From Ensifer adhaerens (GTDB lineage: Bacteria > Pseudomonadota > Alphaproteobacteria > Rhizobiales > Rhizobiaceae): a stretch of 64,000 nt of DNA. Location of the stretch: contig NZ_PNFP01000002.1 in assembly GCF_002940685.1 (NCBI RefSeq), forward strand, positions 372,001 to 436,000, given 5' to 3'. Each line of letters begins with the position of its first letter. The stretch's first letter is position 1. Positions 16,016-23,949 of the stretch are shown here, piece by piece. The position numbers and the translations under genes are program-made. The notes below the pieces were generated by a model that did not search any database, was not told the origin of the DNA, and saw nothing but the letters and a program-made list of their open reading frames with translations.

Positions 16016-16533
16016 GTCTCGACTTCCGGCGTGTGCTTCGGCGTCGCGCCGCTTCCAAGATTTTGCCAGATGCGCCCAAGCAGCCGGTGGAAGGTCTGGT
16101 GTTCCTCGGCGCTGAAGCCGGCAAAGAGCGAGGCGATCCAGGCGCTGTGCTCGCCAAGCAGGTCGCTGGCAGTCCTGCGGCCGGTTTCGGTGAGCACGAC
16201 CGCGATTTTCCGCCGGTCATGAAGGCCGGAGCGGCGCTCGACGAAGCCGTCGCGCTCCAGCCCGTCGAGGAGCCCGGTGATGGTGGCGCGCGTCACGCCG
16301 GCGCGATCGGCAAGCTCATGCGGCGACAGGCCGTGCGGTTGATCGGTCAGCAGGAAGAGGATAACGAACTTGCCTTCCGAGAGCCGGTAGGGTGCCAGTC
16401 TTGCGGCGCAGTCCCTGTCGATCGCGCCCGAGAGCGCCAGCAGTTCGAAGCAGGCGCGCATGTTGCCGGTCTCGGCGACCGCGCGACGCTCGGCTTCCTG
16501 CAACAGGGCCCGGTGCTTTTGTTCCATTGTCAT
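16012..16533 (-). CDS. MarR family transcriptional regulator
   Basis: The 173-aa protein has a winged helix-turn-helix: LSPHELADRAGVTRATITGL is the helix-turn-helix and DGFVERRSGLHDRRKIAVVL is the wing with the usual DRR turn. It is the first gene of a coupled operon with the AlkD-like repair gene, so it may respond to an electrophile or alkylating stress; that is an inference from linkage. ATGs at 16533 and 16527 are both possible. A palindrome, AGGCGCCT, 16 bases upstream is a plausible autoregulatory site. Confidence 0.87.
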   Translation of the reverse strand: MTMEQKHRALLQEAERRAVAETGNMRACFELLALSGAIDRDCAARLAPYRLSEGKFVILFLLTDQPHGLSPHELADRAGVTRATITGLLDGLERDGFVERRSGLHDRRKIAVVLTETGRRTASDLLGEHSAWIASLFAGFSAEEHQTFHRLLGRIWQNLGSGATPKHTPEVET

Positions 16534-16546
16534 GAGGCGACAGATA

Positions 16547-16559
16547 ATAAGGCGCCTAA
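16547..16559. promoter_or_regulatory. Palindrome upstream of the MarR gene
   Basis: ATAAGGCGCCTAA centres on the perfect 8-bp palindrome AGGCGCCT and lies 14 bases before the MarR ATG. The position suits autorepression. Confidence 0.4.
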
Positions 16560-16618
16560 CTGGAGTCAACGCGCCGGCGGCCATTCGCTGTGGATAGAAG
16601 GGCTGCACTCGGTCCTTG

Positions 16619-17413
16619 CTACTTCCCGATCATGCGCTCCTGCATCTCCTCGCCGATGAAGCAATTGTAATCCTTGCCGAACTGGGCGGGGCGCACGGTG
16701 GCCGGCGACAGGCGGCTTATCTCCAGGCCGGAGATTTCGGTGACCAGTTTGCGCAGGATGGCGCTCGCAAACGCGCCGCTGTCCGTCACCTTGACGAGAA
16801 AGGCGCCGTCGCCGCCGATCACGCAGTCGCGGTAATAGGCGTCGAGATCGGGGATCGAGGCAGAGTCCGAGGCGACATGCGTCTTCAGCATGATCGGCAG
16901 GCCGTCGATGGTAATGCCGCGGGCGACGGTGGAGTTGCGCGCGACGGGGGCGGGGACGCCGGAATTGTTGGGTCCGTCGCCGGAGATATCGATGACGCGA
17001 CGGCTGCCCTCAAAGGGGCTGTAGTCGAACAGGCGCCGGGTGAAGGCCAGCGTGTTGGAAATCGAGGTGAAGGCGATGCGCCGGATCGGCTGCCGGCTGA
17101 GAAGCTCGGAATATTGCGCCGCCGTGCCGCGACCGTCGATCAGCGTCCAGGGGGTGACCTGCACCGCCGCGCCGCCCCATTCGACATAGGTGATGGCGAT
17201 GCGGCCGAAGGGGCCGCTCTCGATCGCCTCAATCAGCGCCGGCGCGAGGAAGGCGGCGACATAACCCTGCCGCTGCAGCCGCTGCTCGTCGAGTTCCATG
17301 GAGTAGGAGACGTCGACGGCGAGCACCAGTTCGAGATCGACACGCAGCGGCTCGGCGGAGGTGCTTCCGCCAAGCAGGCAGGCGCAGGCAAGAAGGACCG
17401 ATCTGAGCGTCAT
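16619..17413 (-). CDS. DUF1194 protein with von Willebrand A-like fold, exported
   Basis: The 264-aa protein starts MTLRSVLLACACLLGGSTSA, a short signal peptide, so it is likely periplasmic. The mature part opens with LVLAVDVSYSMELDEQRLQRQ; DVSYS is the DxSxS metal-ion-dependent adhesion site of VWA domains. RVIDISGDGPNNSG supplies a second conserved acidic loop. DUF1194 proteins are common in rhizobia and have no assigned role. The internal ATG at 17413 is chosen over a GTG at 17425 because the signal peptide begins there. No partner gene is evident. Confidence 0.82.
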   Translation of the reverse strand: MTLRSVLLACACLLGGSTSAEPLRVDLELVLAVDVSYSMELDEQRLQRQGYVAAFLAPALIEAIESGPFGRIAITYVEWGGAAVQVTPWTLIDGRGTAAQYSELLSRQPIRRIAFTSISNTLAFTRRLFDYSPFEGSRRVIDISGDGPNNSGVPAPVARNSTVARGITIDGLPIMLKTHVASDSASIPDLDAYYRDCVIGGDGAFLVKVTDSGAFASAILRKLVTEISGLEISRLSPATVRPAQFGKDYNCFIGEEMQERMIGK

Positions 17414-17495
17414 TGCAGCCGACACGGGAAGGCAAGTAGAGCATTCATGCTACGCCCAAACGGGTTTTGCGCAATCAAGCGCGTCGGCCGTCGCC

Positions 17496-18314
17496 TCAGT
17501 TCCTCAGCTTTTGCAGAAGCGGTTCCAGGGCGTCGATCAGCGGATCGGGCGAAACCGGTTCGCCGCCCGCCGACCAGACGTTCTGAAACTCGGCGATTTC
17601 CAGCCCAACGACCTCGCTCCTGGCAAGAACTGCACAGGTTGCACGCAGGTCATCGAGCGACAGCCCATCCTCATGCTGGTAGTCGGTGGGCACGATGCCT
17701 GGGTTCAGCACGTCGCAGTCGAGGTGGATGTAGACCGGCCGGCCGGCGACGGCTTCGGCGAGCTTCTGCGCAAGATCGGTGCCGGGGCGGATATGCGGGA
17801 TCTGCTTCGCCTCGATGAGCTCGGCCTCGAAGGGGTCGAGGTCGCGCTGGCCGACCAGCACAACATTGGCGATGGAGAGCCCGTCGCCGAGGCCGGACTG
17901 CCAGAGGCCGCAGGGGCCCGAGAGCGCCAGTCCGCCGAGATAGCCGGTGCTGCTGGCCTCGGGCGTGTTGAGGTCTCCATGCGCATCGAACCAGACGACG
18001 ACCGCGTCCTCATGGTGTTTCGCCACGGCGGGCAGCGTTGCCAAAGAGACGGCGCAACGGCTCGTTGCCGCCAGCGAGGCTGATCCCGAGGCGTAAACCG
18101 CGTCGAAGCGATCCTGCATGCGCCTGAGCGCCGGCATCGCGGCTTCAAGTTCGACCGTCCAGTCGCCGTTCAGCGCCGGTTCCGGGTCTCCGATCGTGAC
18201 GGCTTCGAGGCCGAGTTTTCTGGCGAGATGGGCGGCGATCGATTTTGCGCCGGGAGTCCCGAGGTCATTGTGGTCGCCGGCGCGACCCTGGAAGCAGGTG
18301 AGGGCTATTGGCAT
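17496..18314 (-). CDS. Arginase/ureohydrolase superfamily protein
   Basis: The 272-aa protein has WFDAHGDLNTPE (the DAHxD manganese-binding loop) and HLDCDVLNPGIVPTDY (the DxDxxxP loop), both typical of arginase, agmatinase and formiminoglutamase. The first motif, normally GGDHS with a metal-binding His, is replaced by SRCAVSLATLP, so one manganese ligand appears to be missing or substituted by Cys. The substrate is therefore uncertain and it may not be a canonical ureohydrolase. The gene stands alone, with a strong hairpin 67 bases upstream. Confidence 0.8.
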   Translation of the reverse strand: MPIALTCFQGRAGDHNDLGTPGAKSIAAHLARKLGLEAVTIGDPEPALNGDWTVELEAAMPALRRMQDRFDAVYASGSASLAATSRCAVSLATLPAVAKHHEDAVVVWFDAHGDLNTPEASSTGYLGGLALSGPCGLWQSGLGDGLSIANVVLVGQRDLDPFEAELIEAKQIPHIRPGTDLAQKLAEAVAGRPVYIHLDCDVLNPGIVPTDYQHEDGLSLDDLRATCAVLARSEVVGLEIAEFQNVWSAGGEPVSPDPLIDALEPLLQKLRN

Positions 18315-18380
18315 CTGTCACTCCAACTTACATTTGGACCGAACGAAGCACAGGGGCCGCTGACTTGACAAGGTTGGAGG

Positions 18381-18411
18381 CCGAACGGCGCGGGGCGTGT
18401 GCGCCGTTCGG
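18381..18411 (-). terminator. Strong stem-loop downstream of the flavoprotein gene
   Basis: CCGAACGGCGC and GCGCCGTTCGG are perfect 11-bp arms with a 9-base loop, placed 40 bases after the flavoprotein stop and upstream of the arginase-family gene. No T-run follows, so termination is uncertain. Confidence 0.45.
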
Positions 18412-18450
18412 TCGGTCGGTCCTGCTGTCGCAGGGCGGCCTCGCCGACTT

Positions 18451-19335
18451 CTATCCGAAGACCAGCGAGCGGTGCAGCTGCGCGCCGGCCCAGGCGCCAT
18501 CGCCGACGGCGAGCGAGACGGAGTGGGGAACGCGACCGACGTCGCCGCAGGCATAGGCGCCGGGGACGGTGGTTTCCTTCGCGCCCGTTGCCCGGATCTG
18601 CAGCCCCATCGGCGTTTCCTCGATCTCGCAGCCGAAGCGTTCGGCGATGTCGCTTGCGGGCGTGGTGCGGGTGGCGACGAAAATGCCCGCAAACGACAGG
18701 CGGCGGCCGTCCGTCAGAGCCACGTCGGCATGGCCTTCGAGCCTTGCGACCGGAGTTTCGTCGAGGGTGACGCCACGTCTTTCGAGGTCGGCGCGCGCTT
18801 CGGCGTCCAGCGTGAGTGCACCGTTGGTGAAGAAGGTGACCTTGCCCCATTCCGGAATGAGCTGGGCCTGGTGGATCGACATCGGGCTTGAGGCAATGAC
18901 GGCGATCTCGCCCTCGTTCAGCTCGTAGCCGTGGCAATAGGGGCAATGGAAGACGCTCTTGCCCCAGCGCTGAGACAGCCCCTCGATCGCGGGCAGGCCG
19001 TCCTTGACGCCGGTTGCAAAGAGCAGGCGCCGGCCTTCAAAGGAGGCGCCGTCGGCGGTCGTGACGATGAACGCATCCTGCTTGCCGCTGGCCTTTTCGG
19101 CGCGGCCGTCGATCCAGGTGAGTGTGGGATAGGCAAGAAGCTGCTTGCGGGCGCTTGCTGCGATTTCGCCGGGGTCGATGCCGTCCTGGCCGAGGAAGCC
19201 ATGGGAGTGGCTGGCAAAGCGATTGCGGCGAATGCCCTCGTCGATGATCAGCACACGCCGGCGGGCACGCAAGAGCTGAAGGGCGGCGGCCATGCCGGCA
19301 TAGCTGCCGCCGATGATGATGACGTCCTGTTGCAT
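18451..19335 (-). CDS. NAD(P)/FAD-dependent oxidoreductase, thioredoxin-reductase-like
   Basis: The 294-aa cytoplasmic flavoprotein has IIIGGSYAGMAAALQLL for FAD binding, followed by the acidic end of the second strand (VLIIDEG). VFHCPYCHGYEL holds a CxxC redox pair in the position used by thioredoxin reductases. ACGDVGRVPHSVSLAVGDG is the C-terminal FAD contact. The family reduces small disulfide or quinone-like partners; the true partner is unknown. GGAAG precedes the ATG at 19335. The Rrf2 regulator 170 bases upstream on the same strand is a common companion of this family and probably controls it. Confidence 0.87.
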   Translation of the reverse strand: MQQDVIIIGGSYAGMAAALQLLRARRRVLIIDEGIRRNRFASHSHGFLGQDGIDPGEIAASARKQLLAYPTLTWIDGRAEKASGKQDAFIVTTADGASFEGRRLLFATGVKDGLPAIEGLSQRWGKSVFHCPYCHGYELNEGEIAVIASSPMSIHQAQLIPEWGKVTFFTNGALTLDAEARADLERRGVTLDETPVARLEGHADVALTDGRRLSFAGIFVATRTTPASDIAERFGCEIEETPMGLQIRATGAKETTVPGAYACGDVGRVPHSVSLAVGDGAWAGAQLHRSLVFG

Positions 19336-19505
19336 GGGGTCTTCCTTTCGGTTGGGCGCAGGTAAGCCCACCGGCTTTTGAAACAGTGTCTCGACCCGGG
19401 CCTTGGGCAATAGGGTTCCGGCCGGGAAACCGCGATCTAAGCGGTTCCGGGAGCGCCGGATGGATCGGGATCGATCACGTCAGGACGTGGATCGACGGGC
19501 TGCTG

Positions 19506-19940
19506 TCATTGCGATCGAAGCCGGTGCCGCCGTGCGAAATCCTCGGCGAGGTCGGCGAGCGTCACATGAGCGAAGCGGTCGAGCAGCAGCGCCTCGGCCT
19601 CGGCAAAGGCGGTATCGAGTGCAGCGTTGACCGCCTGCTCGACGAGGCATTCCGGCATTTCCTGCTTGTTGCCGATGGCAAAGATCGCAGGCTCGCCGAG
19701 CGTTTCGTGCAATTGCCTGAGCGTCACGGTCTTGAGGTCGGCGGTGATCGCCCAGCCGCCGGCATGGCCGCGGGCGGAGGAGACGATGCCGGCATCCCTG
19801 AGGAAGCCCATGGTGCGGCGGACGACGACCGGATTGGTGCGCATGCAGAGCGCAAGCTCGTCCGAGGTCAGGGGTTCGTCGCGCTCGGCCATGTGCAGGA
19901 GCGCGTGCAGGACGGAGGAAAGGCGACTGTCTTTTTTCAT
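19506..19940 (-). CDS. Rrf2 family transcriptional regulator
   Basis: The 144-aa protein starts MKKDSRLSSVLHALLHMAE with the Rrf2 winged helix (SDELALCMRTNPVVVRRTMG, then GIVSSARGHAGGWAI). The sensor region lacks the three closely spaced cysteines that bind Fe-S in IscR and NsrR; only the Cys in MPECLVEQ is present, so it probably uses a single thiol or another signal. Its likely target is the flavoprotein gene that follows. The ATG is unambiguous. Confidence 0.87.
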   Translation of the reverse strand: MKKDSRLSSVLHALLHMAERDEPLTSDELALCMRTNPVVVRRTMGFLRDAGIVSSARGHAGGWAITADLKTVTLRQLHETLGEPAIFAIGNKQEMPECLVEQAVNAALDTAFAEAEALLLDRFAHVTLADLAEDFARRHRLRSQ

Positions 19941-19957
19941 GTAACTTCAATTATTAC
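19941..19957. promoter_or_regulatory. Candidate Rrf2 autoregulatory site
   Basis: An AT-rich element with GTAA and TTAC ends (GTAACTTCAATTATTAC) sits directly against the Rrf2 start codon in otherwise GC-rich DNA. The arms match for only four bases. The site differs from the five-copy 17-bp operator elsewhere in the window. Confidence 0.3.
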
Positions 19958-20039
19958 GAATCGCGGCGCGATGCAAGAGGGGCGGACGGCGGGCCTGACG
20001 GTTTCGAAATCCGGCTTGCGATTCAAGTCGCGCGGTGTG

Positions 20040-20343
20040 GAAAGGCATTTCCGCGGCCCGAGGGGTACTTCCGGCAGGGCCGAAAGGCGTCGCGCCGGGA
20101 TCGCATATCCCGCCGCGCCGACGCGCGGCTGCTGGATCTCTGTGACAAGCACAGAGATGAGGGTGGGTGGGAGACCTCACGCCAGGCCGGCCAGAAACTT
20201 TGGGCGCCACTGACGCCAACAACGCCTCCCTCATTCCTGTGCTCGTCACAGGAATCCAGCCAGCCCAAGTCTTTGGGCTGAAGAGATTTTTTCGCGCCGC
20301 AGGCGCGGCGCTGCTGGGTCTCTGTGACAAGCACCGGATGAGG
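20040..20343. repeat. Mosaic intergenic palindromic repeat, locus 1
   Basis: The 423-base gap 19941-20363 has no gene but carries repeat modules. Three copies of a 31-33-bp palindromic unit lie at 20131-20162 (plus orientation, stem ATCTCTGTG/CACAGAGAT), 20229-20260 (inverted, stem ATTCCTGTG/CACAGGAAT) and 20313-20343 (plus orientation, decayed). The roughly 90 bases before 20131, from CGGCCCGAGGGG, match the region before 46371, so a longer module is shared with the locus at 46248-46402. This resembles rhizobial intergenic mosaic elements; the exact family name is not certain. Confidence 0.7.
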
Positions 20344-20363
20344 ACGGCATTTGCCAAACCCAA

Positions 20364-21095
20364 CTATGACGCCAGATGGATGGCCCCAAAGGGATTGTAC
20401 TTGAAATCGTCCTCGTCATAGGCGTCGACCGGCAGCAACTTGGCGCCGCGGCGGGTCAGCACCGTCTCGACGCCGTCGCTGAAGACCTCATCGGCAACCG
20501 CGTCGATGATCGCGCTCAGCGCCAGTTCGTCGTCAGACAGGCTGCGTGGCGCGTAGACGTCGGGTATCCCGACCAGATGGAAGCCGATGCTGTAGAGATG
20601 TTCTGCCGTGCCGATCGGGCGCTTGCCAAAGGCGAGGCGGCAGGGGCGGGCGAGCGGTGCACCCGTCCGGCCTTCCGCATCGCGGGCAAGCTCTTTCCAT
20701 CGGTCCGCGCCATGCGCGACGCCGGCGCTCTCGCCCTTGGCGGCGACGATGCCGTTATCGAGGGTGTGGGCGACCAGCCGAAGTGCAATGGCTGAGTGTT
20801 TGACCGCATCCTCTGCCGTCATCGGCGGGCCGAGCACATAGATGACCGAGCGATGGTCGCCGACGGCCTCTTCGTCCGCTTCGGTCCAGGCGCCCTTCAT
20901 GACGCGATCCCGGCAGACCTCGAAGGACATCGGCATGCGATCATCCGGCGCGTCCTCGGAAAACGTGTAGTCGATCTCGAAGCCCGGGGCGAAGCGGTCG
21001 ATCGCCGACTGGATGATCTCGCAAAGCTCGGAGAAGGGCTTTTGCCCGCCGAGCAGGCAGAGCACGTGACGTGGTTTGACTTCGGAAAAGCTCAT
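20364..21095 (-). CDS. Hypothetical protein, possibly DUF4261-like
   Basis: The 243-aa soluble protein starts MSFSEVKPRHVLCLLGGQKP. The middle part HSAIALRLVAHTLDNGIVAA and the C-terminal EHLYSIGFHLVGIPDVYAP loosely resemble DUF4261 proteins, often found near immunity or stress genes, but the match is weak. No signal peptide or membrane segment is present. The longer frame upstream is out-of-frame translation of the EamA gene and was discarded. No operon partner is evident, since the EamA gene ends 77 bases upstream on the same strand. Confidence 0.65.
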   Translation of the reverse strand: MSFSEVKPRHVLCLLGGQKPFSELCEIIQSAIDRFAPGFEIDYTFSEDAPDDRMPMSFEVCRDRVMKGAWTEADEEAVGDHRSVIYVLGPPMTAEDAVKHSAIALRLVAHTLDNGIVAAKGESAGVAHGADRWKELARDAEGRTGAPLARPCRLAFGKRPIGTAEHLYSIGFHLVGIPDVYAPRSLSDDELALSAIIDAVADEVFSDGVETVLTRRGAKLLPVDAYDEDDFKYNPFGAIHLAS

Positions 21096-21172
21096 GGCCG
21101 CTGCCCCCGGTGGTTCGGAGCGAAGCTGTCGCAGACACCACCGCAAGATGCAAGTCGCCAGGGGCGGCTTTC

Positions 21173-22111
21173 CTAAGCGTGTGCCGGATTTTGGCCCTGG
21201 GCCGGCCGTGCCCGCGCGACGATGACGATGCCGACGAGCGAGACGAGGAGGCCCAAGGCCATGGCCCAGGAGAGGGGTTCGCCGAACATCACGAAGGCCC
21301 AGATCATCGTCACCGGCGGGCTGAGATAAAGGATGGCGGTGACGCGGGCGGGCGAGGATTTTTTCAGCGCCAGGTAGTAGAGACTCCAGGCGCCGAAGGT
21401 AGCGACGAAGACCAGCCAGAGGATGCCGCTGATAAAGCCCGGATCGAGGACGGGCAGCACGCCGCCTTCGTGCCAGGCGAAAAGCGCGAAGATCGCTGCC
21501 GCCGAAAGGCACTGGATTGCGAGGCCCTGATGCACCGGCATGGCGCCGGCCGCGCTGCGCTTCTGCAGCAGTGTCGCCAGCGCCAGCGACAGGGTGCCGA
21601 GAACAGGCAGGCCATAGGCCCAGAGCGGCACATTGCCGACGTCGATCGACCAGCCAGACGCGATCAAGACACCGGTCAGCCCGATGAAGGAGCCGAGCCA
21701 TTGGCGGGCGGTCAAGGCCTGGCCGAGCACCGGCCAGGAGAGGATGGCGACGGCGAGCGGCAGCATGTCGGTGATCAACGCCACCAGGCCGGTCGGTACG
21801 CCATGGGAAATCGCAAGCGCAAAGCCCGCGAGATAGCCGGACATGGCAAGCGCGCCGAAGAGCATCTGCGGCACGGCATCCTTCCAGCGGATCTTCGGCC
21901 CGATCGTCAGCGCGAAGGGGAGCAGCAGCAAGCCGGAGACGAGGCTGCGCCAGAAGAGGATCAGGAAGAGCGGTGCGTGGTCGATGGCAAAGCGGATGCC
22001 GACGAAACCGGCGCTCCAGGAGATCACCAGTGCTGCCTCGAGCAGGATCAGGATGAAAATCCCCCACACCCGGCTTGGCTGGCGAGCGGGCAGCGCGGCG
22101 ACGTCGCTCAT
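21173..22111 (-). CDS. EamA/DMT family transporter (first of two in tandem)
   Basis: The 312-aa inner-membrane protein has about ten hydrophobic segments in two EamA repeats, as in drug/metabolite exporters. WGIFILILLEAALVISWSAG is the first segment and FGEPLSWAMALGLLVSLVGI is typical of the last pair. The ATG at 22109-22111 has GGAG eight bases upstream and is preferred over one at 22150, which would overlap the upstream gene. It is the last gene of the TetR-EamA-EamA operon. Cargo is unknown. Confidence 0.85.
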   Translation of the reverse strand: MSDVAALPARQPSRVWGIFILILLEAALVISWSAGFVGIRFAIDHAPLFLILFWRSLVSGLLLLPFALTIGPKIRWKDAVPQMLFGALAMSGYLAGFALAISHGVPTGLVALITDMLPLAVAILSWPVLGQALTARQWLGSFIGLTGVLIASGWSIDVGNVPLWAYGLPVLGTLSLALATLLQKRSAAGAMPVHQGLAIQCLSAAAIFALFAWHEGGVLPVLDPGFISGILWLVFVATFGAWSLYYLALKKSSPARVTAILYLSPPVTMIWAFVMFGEPLSWAMALGLLVSLVGIVIVARARPAQGQNPAHA

Positions 22112-22127
22112 ATCAAGGGCTCCGGCT

Positions 22128-23090
22128 CTAGCGGGTTGGGAGAGCCGCATCGACGGCGGCGGATTGCCGGGGTTCGGCGCGGCGGCGCCGGCCCGGCATC
22201 GGCAGGGTGAGGATGAAGAGCGAGCCGACGATCAGCCCGATGCCCGCCCAGCCCTCGGCCGGCAGGCGCTCGCCGACGATAGCGACGGCAAGCACGGCGG
22301 CAATGACAGGTTCGAGCAGCGACAGCGTCGTCGCCATGGTGGCCGACACGCGGGCGAGGCCATAGGCAAAGAGCACGTAAGCCACGAGCACCGGCACCAG
22401 CGCCATATAGAGGCCGACGGCGACATTGGTCCACGACGCCAAAAGCGGTGCGCCGGTGAAGGCGAGGACCGGCAACAGCAAGGCGCCGCCGACGCCGAAG
22501 ATCGAGCCCATGGCGGCGCGCGGCGGAATGCCGGCCTGCATCAGTCGCCGCGCCACCCAGGAATAGAGCGCGTAGAGCAGGCCGGAGACGAGGCCGAGCA
22601 GGATGCCGTAGAGGACGGCCGTCGCGTCGGCGGCACCGGCGCTGCCGTGGCTTTCCGAGAATGTGAGAAGCACGGCGCCGCCAAGGCCGGCGGCAGCACC
22701 CAGCAACCAGCGCGTGGTGAGCTTCTGACCGTCGAAGATGCGCTCGATCAGCGAAGCGGCGAGCGGCGCCGAGCCGATGGAGATGACGGTGCCGATGGCG
22801 ACGCCGGCGAGATGCATGGAAGAGTAGAAGGCGAGCGGATAGATCGCGACAGAGAGCGAGCCGAGGATCAGCATCGGCCATTGCGCGGCGATCTTCGCCC
22901 GGCTCTTGACGATCGAACGCAGCGCCGTCAGCGCCAGCAGCAGGCCGCCAAGGCCCATGGCGACGGCGCCGATCCCGAGCGGGCTGACCCCTGACGCAAA
23001 GGTGGCGGTGGTGCCGGTCGTGCCCCAAAGGGCGGAGGCGGTGAGCACGCAGGCAAAGCCGACGAGAGAGGCGGAATTGCGGGAGGTCAT
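22128..23090 (-). CDS. EamA/DMT family transporter (second of two in tandem)
   Basis: The 320-aa protein has ten membrane segments, beginning GFACVLTASALWGTTGTTA, and the second-repeat signature SLLEPVIAAVLAVAIVGERL. It is a probable small-molecule exporter. Its ATG overlaps the TGA of the TetR gene (ATGA), so the two are translationally coupled, and it ends 16 bases before the next EamA start. The tandem pair may be two separate exporters or a heterodimer. Confidence 0.87.
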   Translation of the reverse strand: MTSRNSASLVGFACVLTASALWGTTGTTATFASGVSPLGIGAVAMGLGGLLLALTALRSIVKSRAKIAAQWPMLILGSLSVAIYPLAFYSSMHLAGVAIGTVISIGSAPLAASLIERIFDGQKLTTRWLLGAAAGLGGAVLLTFSESHGSAGAADATAVLYGILLGLVSGLLYALYSWVARRLMQAGIPPRAAMGSIFGVGGALLLPVLAFTGAPLLASWTNVAVGLYMALVPVLVAYVLFAYGLARVSATMATTLSLLEPVIAAVLAVAIVGERLPAEGWAGIGLIVGSLFILTLPMPGRRRRAEPRQSAAVDAALPTR

Positions 23091-23662
23091 AGCTGATCCA
23101 TGATCGAGATGGCGATCCGGCGCGCGGTCTTCAGCCGTGCGTCATGCCCGTCGAGCCCGGCGCGCGACATCGCACCTTCGAGCAGGAAGGAGAGATGCTC
23201 CGCCGTCTCGTCGACGGCGGCACCCGCGTCGGGTTTCATCTCGGCGAGATATTGCTTGAAGAGCGTTTCCACCTCGTCTTTCTGCGAGGCGACGATGTCG
23301 CGGGCGGGATCGCCGACGGAAAGCTCGGCTGCGGCATTGAGCAGCCCGCAGCCGCGAAAGCCCCAGGAATAGGCCATCTCGGCATGATCGACATAGCTGT
23401 CGAAGATCGCCAGTACGCGGTCTCGCGGCGTTGCCGCATGGGCCAGGCGCTCGTGGTAAAGCGCCTGCCATTCCCGGTGGCGCGCCTCGATATAGGCGTT
23501 CACCAGATCGGTCTTGGACGAGAAGTTGTTGTAGAGGCTCATCTTGGCGACGCCCGCATGCGCGGTGATCGCATCGATGCCGGTGGCACCGACCCCGTCC
23601 CGATAGAACAGTTCGGCTGCCGCCTTCAGCAGGCGCTCGCGCGCCGGTGCTTTCTCGCTCAT
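23087..23662 (-). CDS. TetR family repressor of the EamA operon
   Basis: The 191-aa protein has an N-terminal TetR helix-turn-helix (ERLLKAAAELFYRDGVGATG, AHAGVAKMSLYNNFSSK) and a C-terminal ligand domain with WGFRGCGLLNAAAELS, a segment common in the YcdC/AcrR-like subgroup. It is coupled by an ATGA overlap to the first transporter gene. An operator-like palindrome lies 18 bases upstream of the start, so it likely represses its own operon and is released by a transported compound. Confidence 0.88.
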   Translation of the reverse strand: MSEKAPARERLLKAAAELFYRDGVGATGIDAITAHAGVAKMSLYNNFSSKTDLVNAYIEARHREWQALYHERLAHAATPRDRVLAIFDSYVDHAEMAYSWGFRGCGLLNAAAELSVGDPARDIVASQKDEVETLFKQYLAEMKPDAGAAVDETAEHLSFLLEGAMSRAGLDGHDARLKTARRIAISIMDQL

Positions 23663-23680
23663 GGCTTTCTCCAGTTCATT

Positions 23681-23698
23681 AGGTAGACCGATCTACTT
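23681..23698. promoter_or_regulatory. TetR-type operator
   Basis: AGGTAGACCGATCTACTT has perfect arms GTAGA/TCTAC around CCGA, the TAGACCGATCTA-type core often found before TetR genes. It lies 19 bases before the TetR ATG. The 287-base gap 23663-23949 also holds the shared operator copy E and no gene. Confidence 0.7.
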
Positions 23699-23790
23699 AT
23701 TTTGGTTCGATGTCAAGTGACGCGGTGCTTTTCAAAAGGGATGAGGATGCGGTGATGCGCCGGCCGATCGCCGCGTCGCTGTTTGCGGCT

Positions 23791-23807
23791 GTAACCGTAA
23801 CGTACTT
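23791..23807 (+). promoter_or_regulatory. Shared 17-bp operator, copy E (upstream of DUF1254 pair)
   Basis: GTAACCGTAACGTACTT, with one mismatch in the right arm of GTAAC-N-GTTAC and an intact GTACTT facing the DUF1254 gene that starts 142 bases downstream. Confidence 0.7.
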
Positions 23808-23949
23808 CCGCGCGTCGCACGCAACGGGTCTACTGCTCGGCATGTATTCGCACTAAATTTCGCATTGGTGGCCCGCAATGGAGTTTGCGAGGCAGCGGCG
23901 GTCGAGAAATTTCAAGACCGCCAGCCGTGGCGTATGAGGGAGATTCGGC

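Noticed and set aside
19941..19957. GTAACTTCAATTATTAC considered as a sixth operator copy
   Set aside because: The core spacing and arms differ from GTAAC-N-GTTAC; listed instead as a weak Rrf2 site.
20364..22067. A 567-codon frame covering the hypothetical protein and the EamA gene
   Set aside because: The first 320 residues are out-of-frame translation of the transporter; a good start exists at 21095.
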